Numbered from the stretch's first letter, positions 12,879-24,939 are shown. The stretch is 64,000 nt of DNA from Platycnemis pennipes (GCA_933228895.1 OW121857.1:72721672-72785671), one strand, 5' to 3'. The notes: generated from the sequence alone by a model not told the origin. Program-made: numbers and translations.

Positions 12879-13912
12879 TTAAACACAATCTCCCTTCAGC
12901 TCTATACATTTTTCTAAGCGTTTTTCTAATTTTTTTAAGCCATCCAAAAAGTAGGATTTCGGAAGCTCCTCAAAATTAGCATTGGTTTTGACGATGAACT
13001 ACTCGTTAGACGTTAAACTTTGTCCACCAAGCCATTTCTCCAACTAAGGAAATTAGAAAAGATCACTGGGGGCCAAATCTGGTGAATGTGGTGGATGTTG
13101 TAATAATTGGAACTTTAATTCTGCGATTTTCGACATCACAACTGCGCAGGTGTGCATTGTTTTGATGAAAGAGGATCTTTTTCCGTTTCAAATGAGGACG
13201 TTTTTCCTTGATTTCTTCGTTCAGCCGGTCCAATAGGAGCGCATAATACTCACCTGTTATCGTTTTTCCCTTTTCCAAGTAATCGATGTAGATGATTCCG
13301 CGTGCATCTCAAAAGACCGTGGCCATGACCTTGCCGACCGATTTCACCATCTTCGCCTTCATCGGAGTCCGTTCGACATTGAAAACCCATTGTTTTGACT
13401 ATTCTTTTGTCTCTGGAGTGTAGTAATGTATCCATGTTTCATCAACGATTATGTATCGACGCAGAAACTCCTCAGGATTGCGATGAAAAATCGCCAAAAC
13501 AGCGTCAGAGTCGACCACACGATTGCGTTTATTCTTCACTGTGAACAAACACGGCACACATCTTGCCGAGTTTTTTTTTCACACCTAATCTTTCGTGCAA
13601 AATTGAAGCGACTGTACCTTGCGATATGCCTGTGGCCTCAACTATTTCACGCACTTTGATTCGTCGATAACTTAAAACCATATCATGGATTTTTTCAATC
13701 ATTTTGGGGGTAGACACTTCCGGGCGTCCGGAACAATGTTTATATTTTGTGGATGTACGGCCACGTTTAAACTCATTCACCCTATTGTAAACAGTTGCAA
13801 ACGCAGGAGCAGATGTGCCATGAACTTCGTCCAACTCAGTTTTGATTTATTTTGGCGTTAACCCTTTTAAATAAAAACGTTTTACTACCACGCGAAATTC
13901 ACTTTTTTCCAG
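12879..13912 (-). pseudogene. Mariner transposase pseudogene
   Basis: About 344 codons of a D,D34D mariner transposase, close to the usual family length of about 345. Reading from 13912: KSEFRVVVKRFYLKG, then the paired helix-turn-helix region (GTSAPAFATVYNRVNEFK; KVREIVEATGISQGTVASIL), then VDETWIHYYTPETK with the first catalytic Asp, then DARGIIYIDYLEKG with the second, then PHSPDLAPSDLF near the C-terminus, ending at 12879. Lesions: the start is CTG instead of ATG, and an in-frame TAA occurs near codon 22. A frameshift lies in a 9-base A run (about 13571-13579). The Trp before DARG is TGA. The third catalytic Asp is Asn (HQNNA). A second frameshift lies near 13150, and three more stops follow it. 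Certainly non-functional. Confidence 0.93.
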
Positions 13913-14061
13913 TTTTATAAATAAACAAAAGTTGTTGACTCCAATCGACAACATCAATGAAACTATGTGATGGATACAGCTGAAAATATAACAACTGACT
14001 AGTTAGGAGTGCTGCTTACTGGGAAAAATTCATTTTCGATACCTCGATTGCAGTCCCTTGG

Positions 14062-14091
14062 ATTTTCTAAGGACTTATTGAACGACCCTCG
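14062..14091 (-). repeat. Mariner terminal inverted repeat (transposase 5' side)
   Basis: Reverse complement of 12810-12839 with one mismatch, followed by TA at 14092-14093. Confidence 0.95.
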
Positions 14092-14093
14092 TA

Positions 14094-14345
14094 TTTATAA
14101 TATTGGATATATTTACAGCTATTCATAATCTCTAATTGTACGATGAAAGAAGGACATTTTGAGTCTGTCAGTTCGGCAATCAATTTCTTCAAGTTTGTTA
14201 TTATGGTCCAGTCTACCATAGTAAGTTGGAGTTTGCAAAATATTTTTAATGTCATCAGTGAATATATTATCTGGGATAGTAATGTAATACTGAGTAATAT
14301 AATAGTTATTGATCAGTCAAGCATTTCTATGGATACATTTGTTTA
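14094..14345. repeat. Dispersed repeat family A, distal part
   Basis: Closely similar to 18925-19092: shared GAAGGACATTTTGA, TCGGCAATCAATTTCT and GCAAAATATTTTTAA in the same order. On the minus strand a short open stretch encodes LIAELTDSKCPSF, which may be a remnant of a retroelement polyprotein. It starts immediately after the mariner's TA, so the mariner probably landed in or at the edge of this copy. Confidence 0.65.
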
Positions 14346-14365
14346 TAAATGGACTTGTTAATGAA

Positions 14366-14381
14366 TTATTATTATTATTAT
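14366..14381 (+). repeat. (TTA)n microsatellite
   Basis: A short ATTATTATTATTATTATC run; no other significance seen. Confidence 0.7.
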
Positions 14382-14399
14382 CAATTGCTGGCGTGAGGG

Positions 14400-15090
14400 T
14401 AGCCCGCAGTGTTTGCAGCTATGGTTGGCTCAGCCTTCCCACCGATGCCCCCTCCCCCACGTGAACCACTTCGGGGCTAAATACTATGCAACTTCCTGCC
14501 TATCTCCTCTCTCTCTCATTCTCTTTTCCTCCCGCGCGGATGTCCCCTTTCTCTCTCCCGTCAGACTCTCCTCTCCCTTCCCGCCAACCCCTATTGTCCT
14601 CCCATCAATTCCCCCGTTCCTTTCTCTCTCTCTCTCCCTCTCTCTCCTCTCCCTACCCCGTTCACGCACGCCCACACAATCGTCTCTCTTCTCCGCTCGC
14701 GTCCGCCTGCGGGGCACGCTTCCGTTTGCTCTTCCTGATCGCCCGAGCTCAATTCGCGGAGCGCCCGCTCGATAGAAAGTGTGCAGCGCGCGCTGTAAAA
14801 AAGCGGTTGCTGTGTGCTGCCTTTTCTCCCCCCCCCCCTCCAATCCCTTCTCCCTCCCTCGCTGGAAATGCACTCGGTTGTGCTTTTGCATATTTCGCCT
14901 CTACCACCCATCCGTGTTCCGCCGTGGAGTCTCCGGGGGGAAAAAATATTTGGATTTCAAAATGGTAGCGATTCGCGCCCATACGCTATTTGCGTCTGCT
15001 TGTTCCGTCGTTTATTTTTCTGTTTCGTCCGCTGGAAAATATGTCACGCTCTTCCTCCCCCGCGCCCCCCTTGAATATTTCATCAATCTC
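14400..15090. other. GC-rich C/T-biased block with (CT)n run
   Basis: Long C/T runs on the + strand, including TCTCTCTCTCTC near 14622-14650 and a C10 run near 14830. CpG is frequent (GCGCGCGC near 14788). It is open in up to four frames over 100-160 codons on both strands, yet none shows conserved residues, so I do not call a gene. A CpG-rich regulatory region or untranslated exon is possible but unproven. Confidence 0.45.
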
Positions 15091-15880
15091 ATTTAAATAG
15101 CGTGCGTTGGGAACTCTATCTACGAGCGTACCGAAAGGTATTTCACTGCAGCGAGAGTCATTAGAAGCATTGGAGGAATGGCATATACAGCAACATACTG
15201 TTTTTTTATTATAAGCTTTACGGAAATAAATATTAATTTACTGGCAATTCCTAAACCGGTATTCGTCATGAATATCAATTTCCAAGCATGATGAAATACA
15301 TAAATAATCAAGTAACCGCAGAGGATTATATGTTTTACCATGATAGAAACTAAATCGTCGCTAATATTTTGGAGACGAAAGTATATTTTATTTTTATACC
15401 CATACATTCAGTGACTCATACTGACTTTAATGGTAATCGAATTATGTTGGGCATGCTTGAATCGCCTTGACGAAAAAATGACACTCGCAACGGGATAGGG
15501 TTGTTCTCTATTGTTTTTACGTACCACGTTTCGTTCATATGTGACATGCGTCACCTGAGAGTCCATACGCAGGCCATCGTTATCATCGTTATATGAAGTA
15601 ATTCCTGTTTCGGGCTTGATAGTTTATCCTTGCTATTTCTGTTTTGTTTTGTGATTTTAAGTCCCTCCCTATTTAATTTCCTAGTAGCCCTTTAAGGAAA
15701 CCATTATTTTATTGCATATTTCCACGCGATACCCTGCAAGGAAGATATTGAAAACAGTTACCTACGGGGTAGTAGGTTACAAAAGAAGTCATATGTCATT
15801 TCACTGAGGTGTTTCAAGATGTATTCTTAAAAATATTTAACCTTAATTCATTGCATCTCTGTCTTGGTCCCAAATGTAAA
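15091..15880. other. AT-rich non-coding stretch
   Basis: No exon, RNA or repeat recognised. Confidence 0.4.
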
Positions 15881-15884
15881 AATT

Positions 15885-16600
15885 CTCATTTTTAAGTTCT
15901 CGTCACAAGCCTCCCCTCAGCATTCATCAGCTCTCCCGCCTGGCAAAACCAGCATTCCCCGCAAAACCAATCAAAGCCTCCGTATCTCCTCCCCCTCGCG
16001 AAATTCCAAGGACCGGCCTCGATCGCACCATCCCACGCCGCCGCGCACCCCCGCACCAATTTCGAACGCCGGTTCCGCAGCCAACGGATGGAATTCGTGG
16101 CCCCCACAACCCTTTCCCGTAGACTCCAATCTCTTGCCGTCCTCCTAAGCCAGGCATCTGTGGAGGCGTTATCCCCGGGGAGGTAAAGAAGGAAGGGGGA
16201 GGGGATGTGGACCGCGACTGGGGAATGTATCTTCGACAGCTTCTCTTCCCAACCATTCTCCATCACTATGGAAACGGATTGACTCGGAAGATGCTTGCCG
16301 CTCGAGATGAGTTGGTTTGGGAAGCTGGAGGGAGAAGGGGAGGGCTGCGAAAAGGGTGGGCCGTTTTCATTCCCGGGGGCGGAAAAGCCTCCTTACTCCT
16401 TCGAATACCGGTTTGGGCCGAGTGAGGGCGGAGACGGGTGTCCGGGGGGTGTGTAGGCGGGGCCGGAAGACGAGCGAGGGTGGACGTCTTCCGTCCTTCT
16501 GTGGGAGGGATGGAAACAATTGAGATCCTTCTCCGCGATCGTACATCGTTAAAGCGGCTCGTAATGCGCTTGCGTTTTGCAAGGTGTGGCTTTCTGAGGA
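15885..16600. other. GC-rich block switching from C-rich to G-rich
   Basis: The first half (to about 16140) is C-rich on the + strand and the second half (16150-16500) is G/A-rich with CpGs, a sharp strand-composition switch. Frames up to 124 codons are open on both strands with no recognisable protein. Confidence 0.45.
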
Positions 16601-16680
16601 AATCGAATGAAAATTAGAAAATCATTCGCGAAAATCATTACGAGTTGATGTGTTTTTCATGACACCTCTTGTAGTACATT

Positions 16681-16860
16681 CATCTACATCATCTACATAT
16701 ATTAGTATCCATCTACGAATGCACTGTGAGCCACCGCGATGGTGTGTGGCAGTGGGTGAAGATAACCAAACATGCATTACTTACATGTAACTAAGATCTA
16801 CAATGCTACTAAACCATGGAGACATATTAGATATGAGTCACGTGCAACTAGATGGTTAGT
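16681..16860 (-). repeat. Dispersed repeat family A, copy
   Basis: Begins with CATCTACATCATCTACAT and contains the signature GAGCCACCGCGATGGTGTGTGGCAG, GGGTGAA and ACCAAACATGCA. On the minus strand the element would end in a (TAGATG)n-type tail, as many non-LTR retrotransposons do. That is my reason for giving it the minus strand; no coding sequence proves it. Confidence 0.7.
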
Positions 16861-16936
16861 ATCTGCATATCAATGAAATGATTACCGGTTAAAAAGGCAT
16901 TTCTTTCGCTGTAGTCATCTGTAATAACCTATCATC

Positions 16937-17232
16937 TTCTTCTACATCTGCATAATACCCAGCAATCCAAGGTGTGTGGAAAGGGGTGAATTCTAACCAA
17001 ACTTGCACTACATATCATGCATAAAAAAGGATTAGTAATAATATACTAGTCTAAACCTTATTTTGAAGATAAAAAGAGCAAAGCAAGCATACAAAAGCAT
17101 GCTGTTAGCTGGGTTAGATTAAAGTCCTTATACAAACATGCAACTACCTATTCTATCAATTGATAGAATATATTTACTCGTATTGGATAAATTTACCGCT
17201 ATTCATATCCCTAATTGTACGAGGAGCATGCA
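16937..17232 (-). repeat. Dispersed repeat family A, copy
   Basis: Contains TCTACATCTGCATAATACC, GGTGTGTGGAAAGGGGTGAA, AAAAAGGATTAGTAATAATA, GCAAAGCAAGCATACAAAAG, CATGCTGTTAGCTGGGTTAG and GCTATTCATATCCCTAATTG, the same order as the copies at 18691 and 21264. A 20-bp perfect palindrome ATTCTATCAATTGATAGAAT lies inside at 17150-17169. Confidence 0.8.
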
Positions 17233-18690
17233 TGGCAAAAACATGCCTCATGCAACTGATCTATGAATACTTTTGTACCCAATAAGCTCGTACAATACAG
17301 CTCGATGTTAGGTTAGTTATCTCTGATCATGCACAATATCTACATTATCTTCGCCACCTCGTAGATGATTTAACATTAACACACTAGTTAATGAGTGATT
17401 ACAATGAATATCTTGTGGGACAAATATAATAATTTATATTACATTAATTGCGGAATTGAAGCTGCATCTATTTTAGCATTTTACTCTTTACTCTAGCACT
17501 TTACTAGAGTGTTTGAGTTTATATTCTCTTCGTAAATTTATAGAGAGAAATTTAGAAGAACATTGTGTATCCTTAGCCATTTCATGCATCTGTTGTTCCC
17601 CACGTGACAAGACTATTTATTTAGCACTATGATTTTTGGCTTTGAGTATACAGTGTGTTTATATTGTTAGTGAAAGCTTTGTTAAATATTTGTAAATTTA
17701 TTGAGAATATTCCTAGTGGGTTTTGACGTTATTCTAACGCCATTCTCAGTGCCAGCTACTTCCTTCCCACGTTCGTCATGCAGAAAAATATTCAAAGAGG
17801 AACTTATAGGGAGAAATGTTCGAAGGAGGATCTTTCAATCTCCTTCATTTTTTTGGTAGCTTCTCTTTTTGCGTAATCCCGTAATGTGGAAGAATAAAGT
17901 TTCCGTTTATCGAAGGTCTCCATGGCTAATCCATGATAGGCTAATAGATAATGTTATCCGTCGTAATTAACAGTTATCTTTCGCCGGGAGCTAATGCAAG
18001 GAAAAACACTATTATCTTTCTCACTTAATCTGTACTTAGCTAAGCAATCCCAGTATTACTATGCGTGCAAAGCACATAGCTATTTATTTCTCATGCTACC
18101 TATGGTAGAGATACGGTCGTCCTTGACCAGGCGGTACTAAGAAGCTGCACATTACTGAAACAGCATGAATTCGCACTGACCCACATTGGTCTCGGTGCTC
18201 GAGAGCGTAAGATCAGGCCTCATGATCTTCATGCAGTTCCTAGAAAGGAGGCGTACGAAAGTCATGACTAGACATGGCATTTCTTACTCACGAATGCGTT
18301 CACTTATTATGTTGCTGATTTTCAGTTCATTTAAAATCACTCTCTGAGCACGACATACGCTTATTAAGTAAATCTTATATCATTATAGAAGATGATATTG
18401 TATTTAATGTATTTGCGTTCATTCATAGTAGAGGGAAAAAGGTACAGATTTAACATTATTTAATTTTAATTCAAGCTACTGATAAAACGATATTAATTCC
18501 CATTTACGAGTCTTTTTTTCACTATTTAAGGCTTGTGGATGATGGATTATTGCTACCGATGATACATGTACATACATGATAGAATTTCGTTTTGGAATCT
18601 ACTTATTCGAATGCCTCCTCATATTTTCTTTTCGTGTAGTTTACTCGGATTTTTATGGGTTCCAATGTTTATTCATGGCGCGAAAGTCTC
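17233..18690. other. AT-rich non-coding stretch
   Basis: No supported exon or RNA gene. Nothing recognised beyond short AT-rich repeats. Confidence 0.4.
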
Positions 18691-19092
18691 ACATCTACTC
18701 TACATAATGTCCTGCAAGCCGTCATAAAGAGCTGTGGCAGGGGTTGAATTCACACCAAACAATCATTTTATATCATACTCAAAAAAGGATTGGTAACTAG
18801 TTTAAAGTAAACAAAAAAAAAAGATTAAAATAGCGAAGCAAGCTTGCACAAACATGCTGTTAGTTGGGTTAAAGTCCTAATAATAGCTATGTTATCCGAT
18901 GATACACTCGTGAATATATACATTTGAACACATTTACAACTATTCATATGCCTAGTTTTTTTTAGGGAAGAAGGACATTTTGAATCTGTCGGTTCGGCAA
19001 TCAATTTCTCTAATTTTGTGATCCTGGTTCAGTCGACCCTAGAAAGCTGGAGTCGCAAAATATTTTTAACGTTATCAGAGAAAATATGATAT
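18691..19092 (-). repeat. Dispersed repeat family A, longest copy
   Basis: The most complete copy (about 400 bp). It joins the TACATAATGTCCTGCAAGCC/TGTGGCAGGGG head, the GCGAAGCAAGCTTGCACAAAC and ATGCTGTTAGTTGGGTTAAA middle, and the GAAGGACATTTTGAATCTGT distal part seen alone at 14094. It shows that the fragments seen separately elsewhere belong to one unit. Confidence 0.8.
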
Positions 19093-19296
19093 GCTTCATA
19101 CGTATCATATGTATGCGAACATAAGTTTACAAATCTCAACCCAATTTTTACCCTTGATTAATACATATGCACCCACCTCTTTGTGAATTCTACTAAGCTT
19201 TCTACTGATCTTTCAGCCGAAAGATATAAACACTACTAGTATGCATGCATTATCGCCGTGACTGAAGAGTGACAGGGAATATAATGTTTACTTGAA

Positions 19297-19782
19297 TTAT
19301 GTTTTGAATTGTGCATAATTCATTAGCTCCTTCGAACGACGACTAAATCTAATGTTTTTGATGTGCTGCATATTCTCAATATCGTGTTCCCATTGGAGAA
19401 GCTCAAAACATAGAGAAGAGGCTGATAGAAGTCGTAAGGGATCCCTACAGGTATATGTCCACGGGGAGAATGACCTCGCCCTTAAGGACGGCTCAGACCT
19501 TACCGTAGTCCACACGGAACCAAGCCATAGTCCTAGTTGGCATGCCATAAGTTCCGTCCCTTTTCTCGCCTCCGTATGGCCTCTAGGTAACCGTCTGATG
19601 GTAGAACTCCCCGACTCTTTCTCTTCACTCGAACGTTTAATGCCCCTCTCTCGGCCTAGACCATTGGGTTCTCTTCCATAGCCAGACCCCATGGAAAAAC
19701 CCCATTGTCCACAGGGGACGCATAAAAGCGCTTTCTTTTGACCGGTATTCCACGAAAAATGGTGCTAGTTTCGGGAAAGAGG
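19297..19782. other. Open but unrecognised segment
   Basis: Both strands are open over more than 100 codons (19352-19681 +, 19297-19692 -) with no strong compositional bias to explain it. Neither translation resembles a family I know, and no splice pair was convincing. It could be part of an undescribed repeat; not called as a gene. Confidence 0.25.
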
Positions 19783-19850
19783 ATTGGCCCAGCGGGTAAT
19801 TGCGACGGACTCACGATTTTTCGGGAAGGTCAAAATTCCCACCGAGTGTA
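19783..19850 (+). repeat. Degenerate tRNA-derived repeat head
   Basis: GGCCCAGCGGGTAATTGCGACGG resembles an A-box-containing tRNA head, followed by GACTCACGATTTTTCGGGAAG and GTCAAAATTCCCACC where an anticodon arm and B-box would be. It is too degenerate for a functional tRNA and best read as an old SINE-like fragment. Confidence 0.45.
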
Positions 19851-21263
19851 AACGGTTCCTTATAGGCAAAAGATCTCCCTCTTCAGGGAAATACCATTCT
19901 TAATCGTTGAATCTTAACCGGAAGCACGTATTCCCTCACGTGGTTGGATGTTAATATGAGAATGACATTTATGAATGGATCTCTTCTTAAAGGTAGCTCA
20001 GTTTTGGTCGTCCATTTCGTTTCTATTATATTTGTATTAAGCAATAAAGTTAGATGTAACATTCGAGTTAGATTAATGGAGGTTGGTGATATATGTTAAA
20101 ATTTTCAGGAGGTAATCACGGTAAAATGAAATGGCTTAGTAAACCTTTCTTTTAGTTTTGATTTTACGAAGCGAATGAGACTAGCTAGCGTCATTATCAA
20201 GGTTTTTAGGTAAAATTTTAGTCTAAAAATTGACGCTAAATCGTGAAAATCTTTGTGTAAAAAATAAAACCAAAAGTGTGGTTGGTCTATATCATTTCAA
20301 TTTACAATAGTTTCCCATGAAAAATAAGAGTATTTTTTGGTAGGTGGTGGAGGAGAATATTATTCGAGTTAGTGATCTAGGTGATGCAAGTCTAGATGCT
20401 AGGCTCTATACTTTACAGAAAAATTAAAATACAAGTTACTAAATTGTTGACTCGTTTTCTACATAGGTCGCGTAATAAAATCGCTCGAGATTTGATGTGG
20501 CATAAATACGTCCATGGATTATTCCCGCTACATTTTTGAGTCTCCAAGCCACAGATGGATAGGTTGATGTGCTTTCTAGATCAAGAACTGTCGCATACCG
20601 TCGGACAGACATAATGTTATTGAACACCAATTACCGCAGTTGCTGGTATGCTGTTATTTGATCCCCGAGTGTAACAGAATAGTTTTGTATTCAAGGAACT
20701 GAATGTTGTTTTTAGTTAAACCTTCCAATTCCCTGAAACGGCTGCGAACGATTGATTCCGCTTTCCTTCGCAGTACCTCATTTTTCCCGTCCCGGGTTTT
20801 CGGCATCCTCGTTGCTAAACCCCGTTATTCCTAAGTAGAGAATGGTCGTAGGGTGGTCATAGGGAAGTCACCATCCCCCGTTGTGATCCCCAGGGCTGCT
20901 ACTGCCGGCCGCGCGCCGGTCCCCGTTTCAACATACATGTTCCCCGGTCGTTCATCTCACCGAGAGCCGTGCTTTCACTTCACCTCCGCTAATTGCATCC
21001 CTTAACGAACGTTCGAAAGACCCTAGCTGCATTTTGGTTTTCTGCCACCGACTTTGGAGAGATCTTATCGCTAACGGCAATTAAAATCATACAATGCCAG
21101 CAAGTTTCATCGGGAAGAGATTGATCGCAGATCTTTGCAAGATTAGCTGATCGAGTTTCGGGACGTTGACGGGTGGCCACAGTCAAAGCCGGTTAAACCA
21201 AACGGCTGCCGCTTGCTTTATTTATTTAGCTAGAATATGGATACAAGAAGCAGAAGCAAATGC
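19851..21263. other. Non-coding stretch
   Basis: No supported gene. From about 20740 to 21180 GC content rises moderately, with frequent CpG and no splice-bounded open segment. Confidence 0.35.
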
Positions 21264-21482
21264 TCATCTACATCTATATCTACATGATACCATGCAAGCC
21301 ACTATAAAGGTGTGTGCAGGGGGTGAATTCTAATCAAACATGACATGTCACGCATAAAAAGGATTCATAATAATATCCTAGTCTAAACTTCAATTTTTAA
21401 AAAAAGATAAAATTAGCAAAGCAAGAATGCAATATAATGCTGTTAGTTTGCTTATCTTAAGGTCCTTATACCAACATGCAAA
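21264..21482 (-). repeat. Dispersed repeat family A, copy
   Basis: Starts with CATCTACATCTATATCTACAT, then ACCATGCAAGCCACTATAAA, GGTGTGTGCAGGGGGTGAATTC, AAAAAGGATTCATAATAATA, GCAAAGCAAGAATGCAATA and TGCTGTTAGTTTGC, matching the order of the 16937 and 18691 copies. Confidence 0.8.
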
Positions 21483-22541
21483 AAAACCTGTAAAGCAATG
21501 TGAACTTTTTTCTTGAAGCAAATGGTAGTAATACTATTCATTAAAAGAAATATGATGCCATTCAAAGGGAATCTTTTTGTAATTATTATTGATGCGATAA
21601 TTGCTGTTCGAATGAGATCAGCCAATATGAGATCGGTTATACCAAGAGATAATTGATTTATTACATTATTTCATTCGCACTCTTTACAATCAGGCATCTT
21701 CAAATTATTATTATTACAAATTATTATGAATTCAAACACACGCGAAAGATTTTTTCCATTTTCCCTGTGCTGTCTCGTGATACAATATTGAAGGAAATGT
21801 AATAAAAAGTTTTTTGCATTTGTTATAAGTCAGATGCTCCTTACTAAAAAAAATTCAGCGTCTACCACCAAGGTTATTTATTGCCGATTTTCTACTTAAG
21901 TTCCCCCGTTTAACCATTCCCTTCTCCCTCGAAATAGCTGCAATAGAAAGTCTGAGAGATGGGTGCGGTTGGTCTTTTCAACGGTTTCGAAGCCTTTTCC
22001 CAGCCAGTTGTGCGCGCCTTATACCGTCCGGGGTCAGCTACCGGTTGTTTGGAGTGCTAGAGGGATGGCCAAAGTGACCATTTGAGCCTGGCCGGTCTCT
22101 TCCCCCAACCTCCCTAGCCCGTAAGGGAACGAGAAGGCAAACTTTTTTCTCTCTACGGTTGTTCCCCCCAAGTCCTCAGCTTAGAGATGAGGAGAGCCTC
22201 TCTGTTTTCAACTTAAAGACTGCATAATCTCTCCCCCTCCACTTCCACACCTTTCACTCGTCTTGTGGCCACCTCGGAGTGGCTGAATCTCTTTTGTCTG
22301 CTGAGCTTTTTGGGCTGTGTGAGAGGGTGGTACCGTAATAGGCGGAACTTGGGGAAGCTTTCCGTGGAAATGAGAGATAATTGTGGGAAAAGGAAATTCC
22401 TCATATTCACCCGGAGATTGTCAAAACTGCAGCCTGGGTCGAACGACCTTTTCCGGTTTTGATTTTGACGTTCCATCTGCATTTTCGTTGCCCATCGCCT
22501 ACGGTTTGGTGATAGAGTATTGATAGAAATGTGCCCGTAAC

Positions 22542-22600
22542 TCATCTACACCTTTTAATACCCTGTAAACCATCACAATTATGAATGTATGGCAGAGGGA
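22542..22600 (-). repeat. Dispersed repeat family A, short fragment
   Basis: TCATCTACACCTTTTAATACC, CTGTAAACCATCACAATTA and GTATGGCAGAGGGAG match only the head (minus-strand 3' end) of the family, as expected of a 5'-truncated insertion. Confidence 0.6.
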
Positions 22601-22825
22601 GAAACATCTCCACATTTTAGATCATTTGTTATTTACTAAAATACGGGTTATTTATTTTTCCAAATTATCTATCGATTTCTCTAAGAAAACACTGCGATTG
22701 CTCGCTATTCAAGAACTTTATGTTAAGAGAAAGATATCTATCTCAGGTGCGTAAGCACATTTTTAGCATTTTTTTCCATTTGAATTTAGCCATTCAATTT
22801 TAAATTTGGTCGCATTTGCCATGCA

Positions 22826-22880
22826 CATGTACGTCTACATAATACCCTGCAAGCCACCATAAATGTGTGTAGCAGGAGTA
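22826..22880 (-). repeat. Dispersed repeat family A, short fragment
   Basis: ACGTCTACATAATACCCTGC, AAGCCACCATAAATGTGTGT and AGCAGGAGT match the family head only. Confidence 0.7.
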
Positions 22881-24939
22881 TGTCATAATGTTTGATGTAA
22901 TATACCTGAAGCTTGTACTCCATATAATATTATCTATACTTCATGAGCTATTGTCGCAGTAAGTTAATTCTATTCATCGTCAATTCAAGTTCAAATCTGG
23001 AGTTTATTATAAATGCGTACTTCATTCTTATTCTGTAAAAATGTACGGACTAAGCAAACCCAACTCTATGCCAACTTTCACCAAAAATCTTCTCTCTTAG
23101 ATTGTTCAAATCCACTTGATTCAATCAACTCCTCTGGCTCAGTTTATACTGATTAAGAATGGTTACTTGAATGCTGCTAAATCAAAGTTGCTGGTTCAGG
23201 AATGCATTAGATGATTTTTTTAAACCGCCAATTCTCCTTTTCTAATTACGTGGGGCACAAGCGTACGTCGATCGACTTTGTGTACTTGATCTCCGGTCGG
23301 TGCCTGATCAAATTAATTGCAGAACTACGTGGATTTTATCCGATGAAATATCGTATTGATTTGCGTTGTTTCGCAAGAAGGTTGAATGGAATCTGACGGG
23401 GCCCCGGGAAAATTTGCATAATCTCGTCGAGGGAATGTCTCTCCTTGAGCTTTGCCAAGCGTTGGGGAGAATTTATTCAAAACAGTCTTCGGGACTACCG
23501 GACGATATCACACGGCGAAGGGAAGGTCAAGACGTGTCCTCATTTGGAAGGACGGGGAGCAAACGTGAGTTTGAGTCCTTCCCATCCCATTTGTCTTCTC
23601 TTGTGGTGCGAGCGCCGTTCCTTTCTCCGCCATCACTCTAATGCCCGTCCAGTTTCGTATCACATCCAGTTCTTCAATCTTGTCCCTCACTCGTTTTACC
23701 GGCTGTTTGCGCCCTGTGTCTCTCATTCTTTTTTCTGATTGATCCATTTCCTCCGTCAGTCTTTCCGTTCCAGTCCGTTGCTTTCGACATAAAAAAAATA
23801 CCTGAATTTTCTCTCATGCATTGTCATACGTTTCTAGTCGTTTGTGTCTCCTATTCCATAAGGCTATACATGAGTTAACATTTCCTTTATATGAAATAAA
23901 AAAAGAACGAAGATTTAAAATAGCATACTTGCGAAGTTTTCTAGCAACCGTTTGTCTTGACGGCATAGCATTTGTAGAGTTCATTGTTTAGGTGACACTA
24001 AAGCCATCGTATTTTCTAACATATGGTTACACAATCTGATCCTCGTCTTCCAGTAGCAAAAATTCATTCATCTTGAGTAGTACAGATGGTACTGTCTTTG
24101 CCGATGTCCTGAATAATACGATGTAAGAACAGTTTTGAAACGAACATCGAGAAAGAAATATTCTGTGCCGCGCAACCCAATCAAGTTGTTTAAATTGCTG
24201 TTTTTTCAACACTTACAGCTGTCAATTTTATTTACTCTGTTTCTACTTCCGATAACGGTTAGATGTGTCGAAAGGTTCAAGATAAGGGAAGCGTTTCCCT
24301 CAAGTGAGTTTGAATTTTTCAAGTCTTGTTTCCTTAGTGCCTTGATAATGATTCTACTGTTTCATCCGCCGTGAGTTCCAACGATTTGGTTCGTTCACCT
24401 CTCGCCTCACCATTGGCATAGTGAGTACCGCCCTCATCTGAGTCCGAAATTGAAGGGAGGGATATAGGAAAAGATTTATTTTTCACGTAGCATGTTGCAG
24501 TCGAAGGGTTGATGTCGCGGGGCATTCTGGGGGACCAACTCCTCACACTGGCAGCCAGCTTCCTATTTTCCCTTCTCCCACCTCAAAGCCCGGGGGTAAT
24601 ATAAAATGCACCCCTGGTCGAAAACCATTCTCGCTTCCCCCACCAATTCCTCTCCTCCCTTACGGCTCCCCCTCTCAATTGTTGTTGCTCTGCGGCTCTT
24701 AAATGCTACAGTCCCAGAGTGGGGACAGAAATGGTCGACCCATTCCTCCGCTAAACGATTCTTCGCCCATTCCTTCTCCACGTTCTCCCGCCCTTGCTCC
24801 TGTGATTTTCGCGGTTATTCTCGGGAATTATGGCCTATGGAAAAAATGGTCAATTTGTATCCAATTTTGATGTGATTTCTCGTACGTATGCTCTTAAATT
24901 TATCCTACGCTACTATTTCTGATCAAAAAGGTTATGTAT
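22881..24939. other. Non-coding stretch with unrecognised open frames
   Basis: Frames of 60-97 codons occur at 23366-23747 and 24334-24875 on both strands without recognisable domains. A GTGAGT at 24303 follows a weak acceptor near 24261, which I do not consider sufficient for an exon. Confidence 0.3.

Larger units (their letters stand above)
12810..14091 (-). mobile_element. Degenerate mariner (Tc1/mariner superfamily) transposon, 1282 bp
   Basis: A full-length but dead mariner. It has 30-bp terminal inverted repeats starting CGAGGGTCGTTCAATAAG, at 12810-12839 and 14062-14091, with one mismatch between them. It is flanked by the TA dinucleotide expected of mariner insertion (12808-12809 and 14092-14093). 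The length matches the roughly 1.3 kb of the family. The interior holds a minus-strand transposase pseudogene. It lies directly beside a fragment of dispersed repeat family A (14094-14345). Confidence 0.95.
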
